From: Nitrospirota bacterium
Lineage (GTDB): Bacteria > Nitrospirota > Leptospirillia > Leptospirillales > Leptospirillaceae
Assembly: GCA_021785195.1 (NCBI GenBank)
Contig: JAJYGC010000009.1
Span: 124,001 to 188,000, forward strand
Reading direction: 5' to 3'
Length of the DNA: 64,000 bases
In this document: positions 9,930 to 19,604 of the stretch, piece after piece
Layout of the letters: every line of letters begins with the position of its first letter
How positions within the stretch are numbered: the stretch's first letter is position 1
Program-made: the position numbers and the translations under genes
The notes under the pieces: model-generated
Database searches by the model: none
What the model saw: the letters and a program-made list of their open reading frames with translations, nothing else
Told to the model about the DNA's origin: nothing

Positions 9930-9961
9930 AAACCCTGTGCTTGCGCACCGGGTTTTTTTTT
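9930..9961 (+). terminator. Intrinsic terminator in the metK leader (candidate riboswitch expression platform)
   Basis: AAACCC-T-GTGC TTGC GCAC-C-GGGTTT stem (one mismatch) followed by nine T (9953-9961). Confidence 0.85.
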
Positions 9962-10000
9962 GTCTTTTTGTCTAGAATCAGCAACTCAGGAGGACCCAGC

Positions 10001-11158
10001 ATGGGCCGAGCCCCTTTCCTTTTTACCTCTGAATCTGTGACCGAAGGCCATCCGGATAAGATCTGCGATCAAATTTCTGATGGAATCCTTGATAAAATCC
10101 TGTCCCAGGATCCCATGGCCCGTGTTGCCTGCGAAACCCTGACGACAACAGGGATTGTGATGATCGCGGGGGAAATCACTGCGAATCACAATACGGCCTA
10201 TGACGATGTGGCTCGGGAAATTATCAAGGAAATCGGTTATACAGACGCCGCTTTTGGGTTTGATTACAAGACCTGTTCTGTCTTGACGGCAGTTCATTCC
10301 CAGTCTCCGGACATTTCTATGGGGGTTGATACGGGAGGAGCCGGTGATCAGGGACTGATGTTTGGAATGGCGACTGATGAGACGGAAGAGTTGATGCCGA
10401 TGCCGATCCTTTTGGCCCATCGCTTGACTCGGCAATTGAGTAATGTGCGGAAAGCCGGGATACTTCCGTATCTCCGTCCGGACGGAAAATCCCAGGTCAC
10501 CCTCAGGTATGCGGACAATGCGCCTGTTTCGGTGGATACGGTTGTCCTTTCCACCCAGCATGCTCCCGAGATCTCCCAGGAACAGATTCACAACGATATC
10601 ATCGAGAGAGTGATTCGTCCGGTACTTCCTGACCATCTGGTCGACAGCAGCAAGATCACTTACCACATTAACCCGACCGGGCGGTTCGTCATGGGTGGAC
10701 CCATGGGTGATGCGGGTCTGACAGGGCGAAAGATTATCGTGGATTCTTACGGTGGATGGGGACGCCATGGTGGGGGGGCGTTTTCGGGCAAGGATCCCAC
10801 CAAGGTTGATCGTTCTGCCTGTTATATGGCCCGGTACATTGCCAAAAATATCGTGGGAGCGGGCCTTGCGCGACGTTGTGAGGTTCAGCTTGCCTATGCG
10901 ATTGGGGTCAGGGACCCGGTATCGGTTCTGGTGGACTCCCAGGGGACATCCGTTTTGTCGGATGAGTTGATCTCGGAATGTGTCAGGGAGCTTTTTCCGA
11001 TGACCCCGTTGGGAATCATCAACCATTTGAAGCTTCGTAGGCCTATTTATCGGAAGACGGCGGCCTATGGCCATTTTGGACGAAACGAAGAGGACTTCAC
11101 CTGGGAAAAGCTGGACATGGTGGAACCCTTGAAACGGGAAGCTGAGCGCAGGGCCTGA
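10001..11158 (+). CDS. metK: S-adenosylmethionine synthetase
   Basis: [43 protein letters not shown] ribosome site before ATG 10001. Confidence 0.97.
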   Translation: MGRAPFLFTSESVTEGHPDKICDQISDGILDKILSQDPMARVACETLTTTGIVMIAGEITANHNTAYDDVAREIIKEIGYTDAAFGFDYKTCSVLTAVHSQSPDISMGVDTGGAGDQGLMFGMATDETEELMPMPILLAHRLTRQLSNVRKAGILPYLRPDGKSQVTLRYADNAPVSVDTVVLSTQHAPEISQEQIHNDIIERVIRPVLPDHLVDSSKITYHINPTGRFVMGGPMGDAGLTGRKIIVDSYGGWGRHGGGAFSGKDPTKVDRSACYMARYIAKNIVGAGLARRCEVQLAYAIGVRDPVSVLVDSQGTSVLSDELISECVRELFPMTPLGIINHLKLRRPIYRKTAAYGHFGRNEEDFTWEKLDMVEPLKREAERRA

Positions 11159-11193
11159 TCAGAGCCTGCGGGTATTTCCCCCGGTATCAAACC

Positions 11194-12490
<1,297 letters not shown>

Positions 12491-12494
12491 TCCC

Positions 12495-12698
12495 ATGAAA
12501 ATCCGGGTTAATGGAGTGGTGGAAGAGTGTTCTGAAGGCCAAACGCTTTCTGATTATATGAAAGTCAAGGGGTTTGATCCGGCATTGGTTTCGCTGGAAC
12601 ATAACGGACGCATTCTCGATAAGGATGACTGGTCCGGAATTACCCTTCGGGATGATGATGAAGTCGAGGTCCTTTTCTTTATGGGAGGAGGCGTGTGA
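12495..12698 (+). CDS. ThiS-type ubiquitin-like sulfur carrier protein
   Basis: 67 aa, MKIRVNG start, ends EVEVLFFMGGGV; 4 nt after ahcY stop, overlaps the next gene. Confidence 0.85.
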   Translation: MKIRVNGVVEECSEGQTLSDYMKVKGFDPALVSLEHNGRILDKDDWSGITLRDDDEVEVLFFMGGGV

Positions 12699-13633
12699 CT
12701 GCCCCTCCCGGGAAGGGAACCACGACGCTTGACCAGCTGATTGGTCGAACACCGATGGTTCCGCTCCAGCTCTTGTCCGATTCCCTCGACCGGACCATCT
12801 GGGTCAAGCTGGAGTCCAGAAACCTGGGGGGGTCCGTAAAGGATCGTCCTGCCAGATATATGATTGAACAGGCTGAACGGAATGGGGTGCTGGCTCCTGG
12901 TGGACGAATTGTGGAAGCCACGAGCGGCAATACCGGAATTGCCTTGGCCCAGATCGGGGTCCTGAAATCCTACCCGGTGGTGATTGTCATGCCGGAAGGG
13001 GTGAGCCAGGAAAGAGTCTATCATCTCAAGGCACTGGGAGCCGAAGTCGAACTGACCTCCGCGCGAGAAGGAATGGCCGGAGCGATTCGCCGGGCGGAAG
13101 AAATTCTCTCCGAACGTCCGGGTTCCTTTATGCCTCGCCAATTTGAGAATCCGGCCAATCCGGATTCTCATTACCGGACGACGGGGCCCGAGATTGTTGA
13201 ACAGTTGGGAAGAGCGCCTGATGGTTTTGTGGCAGGTGTGGGGACGGGTGGTACGGTAACGGGAGTGGGACGTTATCTGAAGTCCCGAAAGCCCGAGACC
13301 CAGGTTTGGGCGCTGGAACCGGCCTCCAGTCCAGTTCTCTCGGGGGGGGCTGCCGGGCCACATCGAATCCAGGGGATCGGCGCCGGCTTTGTCCCTAAAA
13401 TCTTTGATCGGGCGGTTTGTGATAAAATTCAGACGATCGAAGACCGTCAGGCGATCGACATGGCCCGTCACCTTTCAAGAAAAGAGGGAATCATGGCGGG
13501 ACTTTCCTCGGGGGCAAACGTTGTTGGTGCGATCTCGCTCGCAAGGACTCTCCCGGCTGGAAGTCATGTCGTCACAATCGTTTGTGACAGTTTTGAACGA
13601 TACTTCTCCATGGAAAAATATCTGGCGCTCTAG
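12695..13633 (+). CDS. PLP-dependent cysteine synthase, CysM/CysK-like
   Basis: LESRNLGGSVKDRPARYMIEQAE; VEATSGNTGIALAQIG; GTGGTVTGVGRYLK. Confidence 0.93.
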   Translation: MTAPPGKGTTTLDQLIGRTPMVPLQLLSDSLDRTIWVKLESRNLGGSVKDRPARYMIEQAERNGVLAPGGRIVEATSGNTGIALAQIGVLKSYPVVIVMPEGVSQERVYHLKALGAEVELTSAREGMAGAIRRAEEILSERPGSFMPRQFENPANPDSHYRTTGPEIVEQLGRAPDGFVAGVGTGGTVTGVGRYLKSRKPETQVWALEPASSPVLSGGAAGPHRIQGIGAGFVPKIFDRAVCDKIQTIEDRQAIDMARHLSRKEGIMAGLSSGANVVGAISLARTLPAGSHVVTIVCDSFERYFSMEKYLAL

Positions 13634-13666
13634 CGTCACGCTGGAGTCCAGCTGAAGGGGTTGGAA

Positions 13667-14479
13667 ATGGAATTGACGGAAGAGCAGGTTCTCCGTTATT
13701 CCCGTCACATTCTTTTGCCGGAGGTGGGGGGGACGGGGCAGTCCAGGCTTCTTTCATCCAGCGTTCTCGTGATCGGGGCCGGGGGATTGGGAAGTCCGGT
13801 GGCGCTTTATCTTGCCGCGGCAGGGGTAGGCCATATCGGCCTGGTCGACATGGATCAGGTGGATCTCTCGAACCTTCAGAGACAGGTAATCCATCGAACG
13901 GCTGATGTGGGTCGGATGAAAGTGTCATCGGCCAGGGACAAGATTGCCCTCCTGAACTCGGATGTCCGCGTCACCGAATACCCGTTCCCGCTGATGGCGG
14001 ACAATGCTGCCGAAATTGCCGGACAATATGATGTTCTTGTTGATGGAACGGACAACTTTGCCGCCAAGTTTTTGATCAATGATCTGGCCATCCTGACGGA
14101 CAGACCTCTTGTTCATGCCGGGATTCTTCGGTTTGTCGGGCAGGTTCTGACCATATTGCCGAGAAAGGGAGCGTGCTATCGCTGTCTTTTTCGGGAGCCA
14201 CCCCCTGTGGGTGCTGTTCCGACATGTTCCGAGGCCGGTGTATTGGGTGTTATCGCTGGAGTCATCGGAACGATACAAGCGACTGAAGTCTTGAAAATAT
14301 TGTTGAAACGCGGGGATTTGTTGGTTGACCGCCTCTTGACCTATGACGCCCTCCCAGTGTCATTCCGAAATGTCAAGGTGCGTCGGAATCCCCAATGTCC
14401 CGTCTGCGGAGATCATCCAACCATTACGGAGCTTCACGATTATGAGCAACCCGTCTGCGTCACACCGGCCATCCCCTGA
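13667..14479 (+). CDS. ThiF/MoeB-family E1-like adenylyltransferase (copy 1)
   Basis: YSRHILLPEVGGTGQSRLLSSSVLVIGAGGLGSPVALYLAAAGVG; DLSNLQRQ; CPVCGDHP zinc site. Confidence 0.93.
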   Translation: MELTEEQVLRYSRHILLPEVGGTGQSRLLSSSVLVIGAGGLGSPVALYLAAAGVGHIGLVDMDQVDLSNLQRQVIHRTADVGRMKVSSARDKIALLNSDVRVTEYPFPLMADNAAEIAGQYDVLVDGTDNFAAKFLINDLAILTDRPLVHAGILRFVGQVLTILPRKGACYRCLFREPPPVGAVPTCSEAGVLGVIAGVIGTIQATEVLKILLKRGDLLVDRLLTYDALPVSFRNVKVRRNPQCPVCGDHPTITELHDYEQPVCVTPAIP

Positions 14480-15725
14480 AGGAACCTCCCCCTCCGCTTT
14501 TCTGAAGGGGCTCAAATGCCGGGAGTGCGGCCGTCTCTACGATCTGGCCGCCATTCATGTCTGCGATTTTTGTTTTGGTCCGCTTGAGGTGGATTATGAT
14601 TACGAGGCGATTCGCCGTGTCCTGACCCGGGATGCAATCCAGAAGGGTCCGAACTCACTCTGGAGGTATAAGCACCTTTTGCCTGTCGTGAATGAGCCGA
14701 CGATTGGACTGCATGCCGGGATGACCCCTCTCCTCAAGGCAGACCGACTTGGGAAGGCGCTGGGCTTGAAGCGGCTGTACATCAAGAACGATACGGTGAA
14801 CCATCCCACCCTATCGTTCAAGGATCGGGTTGTGGCGGTGGCGATCAACCGGGCCCGCGAGTTGGGTTTCAAGACAGTTGCCTGTGCATCAACCGGAAAT
14901 CTTGCGAACTCGGTTTCCGCACATGCCGCGAGTGCAGGAATGAACTGCTTTGTGTTCATCCCCCATGACCTGGAAGCCGGTAAAATTCTGGGAAACCTGA
15001 TATACAAACCCACCGTGGTAGCCGTCAAGGGGAACTACGATGATGTGAACCGGCTTTGCAGCGAGATCGGGGCCGAATATCCATGGGCTTTCGTGAATAT
15101 CAATATTCGCCCTTACTATGCGGAAGGCTCCAAATCGATGGCCTTCGAAACAGCCGAGCAGCTGGGCTGGAGGATTCCTGACCAGGTTGTGGTTCCGATT
15201 GCTTCGGGATCTCTGTTGACCAAGATCTGGAAGGGATTTCAGGAGTTTTCCAGCCTGGGGATCGTGGATGCACATCCGGGTCTGAAGGTGAATGGAGCCC
15301 AGGCGAGTGGATGTTCTCCTGTCTATCAGGCGTTTATGGCAGGGCGCACCCAGTTTGTTCCGGTCAAGCCAAAAACAATTGCCAAGTCGTTGGCCATCGG
15401 GAATCCGGCGGATGGATATTATTCGCTGGATGTCGTCGGAAAGTCCCATGGTCAGGTGGAAGCTGCGACAGACCCTGAAATTGTCGAGGGAATGGTTCTG
15501 CTGGCAGAAACCGAAGGGGTTTTTGCTGAGACCGCCGGTGGGGTGACGGTCGCATGCCTTCGCAAGCTGGCAAAGAAAGGGGCGATCCGACCCGATGACC
15601 TGACTGTGGCCTACATTACCGGCAATGGGCTCAAAACGATGGAAGCCCTTACGGGATATCTGCCTGAGCCTGTCGGGATTGATCCGACACTGGCTTCGTT
15701 TCGGAAAATTGTAAATCCGTCTTGA
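14442..15725 (+). CDS. Threonine-synthase-like PLP enzyme
   Basis: N-terminal CRECGRLY..CDFCFGPLE zinc ribbon; NDTVNHPTLSFKDRVVAVAINRARELG; ACASTGNLANSVSAHAA. Confidence 0.88.
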   Translation: MSNPSASHRPSPEGTSPSAFLKGLKCRECGRLYDLAAIHVCDFCFGPLEVDYDYEAIRRVLTRDAIQKGPNSLWRYKHLLPVVNEPTIGLHAGMTPLLKADRLGKALGLKRLYIKNDTVNHPTLSFKDRVVAVAINRARELGFKTVACASTGNLANSVSAHAASAGMNCFVFIPHDLEAGKILGNLIYKPTVVAVKGNYDDVNRLCSEIGAEYPWAFVNINIRPYYAEGSKSMAFETAEQLGWRIPDQVVVPIASGSLLTKIWKGFQEFSSLGIVDAHPGLKVNGAQASGCSPVYQAFMAGRTQFVPVKPKTIAKSLAIGNPADGYYSLDVVGKSHGQVEAATDPEIVEGMVLLAETEGVFAETAGGVTVACLRKLAKKGAIRPDDLTVAYITGNGLKTMEALTGYLPEPVGIDPTLASFRKIVNPS

Positions 15726-15740
15726 GCAAAGGAGCTTTTG

Positions 15741-16022
15741 ATGTCTGTATTGATCCGGATTCCAACGCCGCTGAGACCATTGACCAATGGGCAGAACGAA
15801 GTCCAGGAAACCGGAGGGAACGTCAGGGAGATCCTGGACAAGTTGACGGCCCATTATCCCGGGATCGGTGAAAGGATTCTTGATGAGAAAGGGGATGTTC
15901 GCCGGTTTATCAATATCTATGTGAACGAAGAGGACATCCGTTTCCGGGAAGGGGTCCAGACGGCCTTGAAGGAGGGGGATGAGCTTTCGATCATTCCAGC
16001 CATTGCCGGAGGAAGTCGATGA
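15741..16022 (+). CDS. MoaD-type ubiquitin-like sulfur carrier with C-terminal extension (GG-SR)
   Basis: RFINIYVNEEDIRFREGVQTALKEGDELSIIPAIAGGSR. Confidence 0.9.
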   Translation: MSVLIRIPTPLRPLTNGQNEVQETGGNVREILDKLTAHYPGIGERILDEKGDVRRFINIYVNEEDIRFREGVQTALKEGDELSIIPAIAGGSR

Positions 16023-16261
16023 CACGCCTCCGCTTCCATATGACCTTTCCGGAAGAGCGTGTCAAGGAACCGATTCTCTACGAGATTTCGCAGAAGTTCC
16101 GTGTGGTTCCCAATATCCGTAGGGCAGATGTGTCGGACAGTTCCGGTTGGGTGGAGCTTGAACTCGAAGGTGAGTTGCCCGAGATTGAGCGTACGATCGA
16201 CTATCTCCGGAAAAGGGGCATTCATGTGGATCCCCTGGAAAAAACCATTCTGGAAGGGTAG
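16019..16261 (+). CDS. NIL-domain protein
   Basis: 80 aa; RLRFHMTFPEERVKEPILYEISQKFRVVPNIRRADVSDSSGWVELELEG. Confidence 0.8.
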   Translation: MTRLRFHMTFPEERVKEPILYEISQKFRVVPNIRRADVSDSSGWVELELEGELPEIERTIDYLRKRGIHVDPLEKTILEG

Positions 16262-16276
16262 GCCGGAAGGGGCATT

Positions 16277-17080
16277 ATGGAATTTCGTGAAGATCAAGTG
16301 GAGCGATACAGCCGCCACATCATCCTGAAGGAAGTCGGAGGGGCAGGGCAGAAGAAACTGCTGAATGCCCGGGTCCTTGTGATCGGCGCCGGCGGATTGG
16401 GGAGTCCTGTGGCCATGTATCTTGCCGCGGCGGGGATCGGAACAATCGGTATCGTCGACATGGATGATGTGGACCTTTCGAATCTCCAACGACAAATCCT
16501 TCATACGACAAAAACGGTCGGGAAGCCCAAGGTTCTCTCCGCTTACGAAACTCTCACCGCGATGAACCCGGATGTCCGGGTCGTTCCGATCACGGAGAAG
16601 CTGACCGCAGACAATGTCCTGGATTTATTCCGAGACTACGATGTCATTGTGGACGGGTCCGACAATTTCGGGACCAGATATGTTGTGAACGATGCGGCCT
16701 TTTTCCTCCGTAAACCATTGGTTTCCGGTTCAATTCTCAGATTCGAGGGACAGGTCATCGTGCTGGAAGGGTACAGGGAAACCCCATGCTACCGTTGCCT
16801 ATACCCTGAAGCTCCGCCTCCGGGACTGGTTCCATCCTGTTCGGAAGCCGGTGTTCTGGGGGTTCTGGCGGGAACGATCGGAACCCTGCAGGCTTCTGAA
16901 GTGGTCAAGCTGATTCTGGGAATCGGGGATCCCCTTCGGGATCGTCTCCTGATCTATGATGCACTGGCAATGACCTTCCGGAAAGTGCGGGTTCCGAAAG
17001 ACCCGAATTGCCCGTTGTGCGGAGAGAATCCCCTGATCCATTCCGTTTCCGGTTCCACCGACTGGGCATGTTCGATCTAG
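16277..17080 (+). CDS. ThiF/MoeB-family E1-like adenylyltransferase (copy 2)
   Basis: YSRHIILKEVGGAGQKKLLNARVLVIGAGGLGSPVAMYLAAAGIG; CPLCGENP. Confidence 0.93.
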   Translation: MEFREDQVERYSRHIILKEVGGAGQKKLLNARVLVIGAGGLGSPVAMYLAAAGIGTIGIVDMDDVDLSNLQRQILHTTKTVGKPKVLSAYETLTAMNPDVRVVPITEKLTADNVLDLFRDYDVIVDGSDNFGTRYVVNDAAFFLRKPLVSGSILRFEGQVIVLEGYRETPCYRCLYPEAPPPGLVPSCSEAGVLGVLAGTIGTLQASEVVKLILGIGDPLRDRLLIYDALAMTFRKVRVPKDPNCPLCGENPLIHSVSGSTDWACSI

Positions 17081-17104
17081 CCCCCTTCCAGCTGGAGCCC
17101 TAGG

Positions 17105-17536
17105 TTGAGTCCAAGCGGATGGAACGGACTGTTTCCGAAAGCCTTGTACGAAGAGATTGTTGCGCACGCTCGAAGTGTTTTCCCAGAGGAGTGTTGCGGG
17201 CTCGTCGCAGGAGATGGCAAGGGAATTCCCCTCCGGACCATTCCGATGGAAAATGCCCTCCACTCCCCAGTCCGGTATCAGATGGAGCCCAAAGAGCAGT
17301 TTCAGGTCCTGAAACGGCTTCGCTCCGAAGGACTGGAGATGTGGGGGATCTACCATTCCCATCCGGTGACGGAACCGGTTCCCTCCGATACGGATATTCG
17401 TCTCGCCTATTATCCTGAACTCGTCTACCTTCTGACTTCACTCAAGGATGCCGTTCCCCCCCTTCGCAGCTTTCTCATCCGGGATGGACACGTGAAGGAG
17501 ATTCCCCTCACATTGACAGACGGGATTGCCAAATGA
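17105..17536 (+). CDS. JAMM/MPN+ metalloprotease, Mec/HcyD-like
   Basis: EECCGLVAG and HSHPVTEPVPSDTD, an intact HxH-x7-S-x2-D JAMM motif. Confidence 0.88.
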   Translation: MSPSGWNGLFPKALYEEIVAHARSVFPEECCGLVAGDGKGIPLRTIPMENALHSPVRYQMEPKEQFQVLKRLRSEGLEMWGIYHSHPVTEPVPSDTDIRLAYYPELVYLLTSLKDAVPPLRSFLIRDGHVKEIPLTLTDGIAK

Positions 17537-18228
17537 ATCGTACGATTCTCGTAATAGAGGATGAAACGGATATTCTGACGTTGCTGAAGCATTATCTCCG
17601 GCAGGAGCACTTTGAAATCCTGACGGCCCAGAATGGGCTTGATGGACTGGCGCAGGCCAAGGCACTGCGTCCGGACCTCATTCTTTTGGATTTGATGCTT
17701 CCGGGTCTCGATGGCCTTTCTGTCAACAGGAGTCTGAAAAAGGATCCGGCGACTTCCGGAATCCCCGTTGTCATCCTGACGGCCAAGGCGGATGAGACTG
17801 ACCGGATTATTGGTCTGGAACTCGGAGCGGATGATTATATTGTCAAACCCTTCAATCCCAAGGAGCTTCTGGCAAGAATCAAGGCCATCCTTCGCCGGAT
17901 CGACCAGGAGCATCCATTGCAGACCGAACGGTACTCTTCCGGAGGGGTCGAACTGGATATTGCGCGTCATGAAGCCAGGGCGGGAAATGCTCTGCTGGAT
18001 TTGACCGCCAAGGAGTTCAGCCTTTTAATGACGTTGATCCGAAATGCCGGCAGGGTCCTGGATCGTCAGACTTTGCTTGACCTTGTCTGGGGGACGGAAT
18101 ATGAAGGAACGGACAGGACCGTCGATGTTCATATACGGCGTCTCCGAAAAAAAATGGGAGAGTATCAGGACCGGATCCTGACGGTCAAACAGATTGGTTA
18201 CAAGTTTTCTGACATAGATCCTTCCTAG
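17533..18228 (+). CDS. OmpR/PhoB-family response regulator
   Basis: ILVIEDETDILTLLKHYL; LILLDLMLPGLDG; VDVHIRRLRKKMG winged helix. Confidence 0.93.
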   Translation: MNRTILVIEDETDILTLLKHYLRQEHFEILTAQNGLDGLAQAKALRPDLILLDLMLPGLDGLSVNRSLKKDPATSGIPVVILTAKADETDRIIGLELGADDYIVKPFNPKELLARIKAILRRIDQEHPLQTERYSSGGVELDIARHEARAGNALLDLTAKEFSLLMTLIRNAGRVLDRQTLLDLVWGTEYEGTDRTVDVHIRRLRKKMGEYQDRILTVKQIGYKFSDIDPS

Positions 18229-18236
18229 GGGATTTG

Positions 18237-19583
18237 ATGGGGCTTCGTTTCTTTTTCCTGGTGGCATGCCTTCTTTCCTTTCTGGGAGGGTGGCTGGCTG
18301 CCGTCCTTCCTTCTCCCCGCGAATCCCTCCTCCTTGGCACTCTGCTGGCGGGATTCCTGTTGTTGGTTGTCCTCTGGGCGTTCAAAGAGACTGAGCGCCA
18401 GATCAGGGATTTCCTGTCCCGACCCGAATCTTCCAAGTCACTCAGTTGGTTTACCGACCTCCTTGATCCCCTTTATGAAGGGACGGTCCACCTTTTCCGC
18501 GAAAAGGAGAAAGCCCGGAACCAGGCGGAGGAGACTTCCTCACGGTTTGTGGCCGTGCTGGATCATATGGAGGAGGGTGTGGTCGTTACCGATCTGAAAG
18601 GGAAGATTCTGCTCACGAACAAAGCCTTCTCGAGATTTTTCAAGTGGGAGGGATCCGTTCGGGGAGAGTCGTTCGGCTTGTTGGCGCGGAAGGCCGGAAT
18701 AAACGATATGATCGAATCGGTTTTGGTTCAGCGGTCCAGCGTCCAGAAGGAGATTGTCTTTTCCGAAACCTCCCCCCCCAGAACATGGAGCCTCGTTGGA
18801 ACAACGGCAAAAGGGGCCGGAATGACTGATCTCTACGGGGTTTTCCTTTTGTTTGACCTGACGGAAATTCGCCACCTTGAGCGGGTCCGGAAAGATTTTG
18901 TGGCCAATGTGTCCCACGAAATCCGGACCCCGTTGACATCCATCCGGGGATTTGCCGAAGCGCTCGTTGATGGGGCGATTGACGAGCCAGGTACGGCCAG
19001 GGAGTTTGTGGGCATTATCCTGAACCATGCGCAGAGGCTCGGGGACATCGTGTCAGACCTCCTCCACCTGTCCGAACTGGAAACCGGGAAAGCTGTCCTT
19101 GACTATCGATTGGTCTCGGTAAGCAGTCAGCTGGGCCGGATTGAAGAGCTCTACCGAACGATTGCCGTGAAAAAGAATCTTCAGTTTGTCGTGGATCCCG
19201 GGCCGGAAGGGTTAACGTACGAAATCGACGAAGGGAAGATGGACCTGGTTCTGAGCAATCTTGTGGATAATGCGATCAAGTACACGGGATTTAACGGGAA
19301 GGTATCTGTTGGGGCCCATCAGGAAGGTGCGGACGTCGTCTTTGAAATCCGGGACACGGGGGTCGGAATTCCCCGAACGGATGTGGATCGGGTGTTCGAG
19401 CGGTTCTACAGGGTCGACCGGGCCCGCTCCAGGGAAATGGGGGGAACCGGCCTCGGATTGGCCATCGTCCGGCATATTGTCGAGATTCTGAAAGGCACGG
19501 TCAAGGTGCAAAGTTCCCCGGGAGAGGGGTCGGTCTTCAGTGTCAGGATTCCGCTGGTGCAGTCCCCGGAAGGGAAAAAGTAA
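18237..19583 (+). CDS. PhoR-like sensor histidine kinase
   Basis: FVANVSHEIRTPLTSIRGFAEAL H-box; NLVDNAIKYT; GGTGLGLAIVRHIVE. Confidence 0.93.
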   Translation: MGLRFFFLVACLLSFLGGWLAAVLPSPRESLLLGTLLAGFLLLVVLWAFKETERQIRDFLSRPESSKSLSWFTDLLDPLYEGTVHLFREKEKARNQAEETSSRFVAVLDHMEEGVVVTDLKGKILLTNKAFSRFFKWEGSVRGESFGLLARKAGINDMIESVLVQRSSVQKEIVFSETSPPRTWSLVGTTAKGAGMTDLYGVFLLFDLTEIRHLERVRKDFVANVSHEIRTPLTSIRGFAEALVDGAIDEPGTAREFVGIILNHAQRLGDIVSDLLHLSELETGKAVLDYRLVSVSSQLGRIEELYRTIAVKKNLQFVVDPGPEGLTYEIDEGKMDLVLSNLVDNAIKYTGFNGKVSVGAHQEGADVVFEIRDTGVGIPRTDVDRVFERFYRVDRARSREMGGTGLGLAIVRHIVEILKGTVKVQSSPGEGSVFSVRIPLVQSPEGKK

Positions 19584-19604
19584 CCGTTCCCTCAGAGGGA
19601 GGGG

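Noticed and set aside
9941-10000. Upstream start for metK (405-aa version)
   Set aside because: Would begin inside the terminator hairpin/T-tract; ATG 10001 has AGGAGG and the standard MetK N-terminus.
9986-11074. 362-aa minus-strand ORF antisense to metK
   Set aside because: No domain signature; mirrors codon bias of the clear metK gene on the + strand.
13128-13361. Inverted repeat GAATCCGGCCAATCCGGATTC region within cysM-like gene
   Set aside because: Inside a conserved coding segment (ENPANPDSHYRTTGPE); most likely coincidental.
14889-16025. 378-aa minus-strand ORF
   Set aside because: Antisense to the ThrC-like and MoaD genes, no recognisable protein family.
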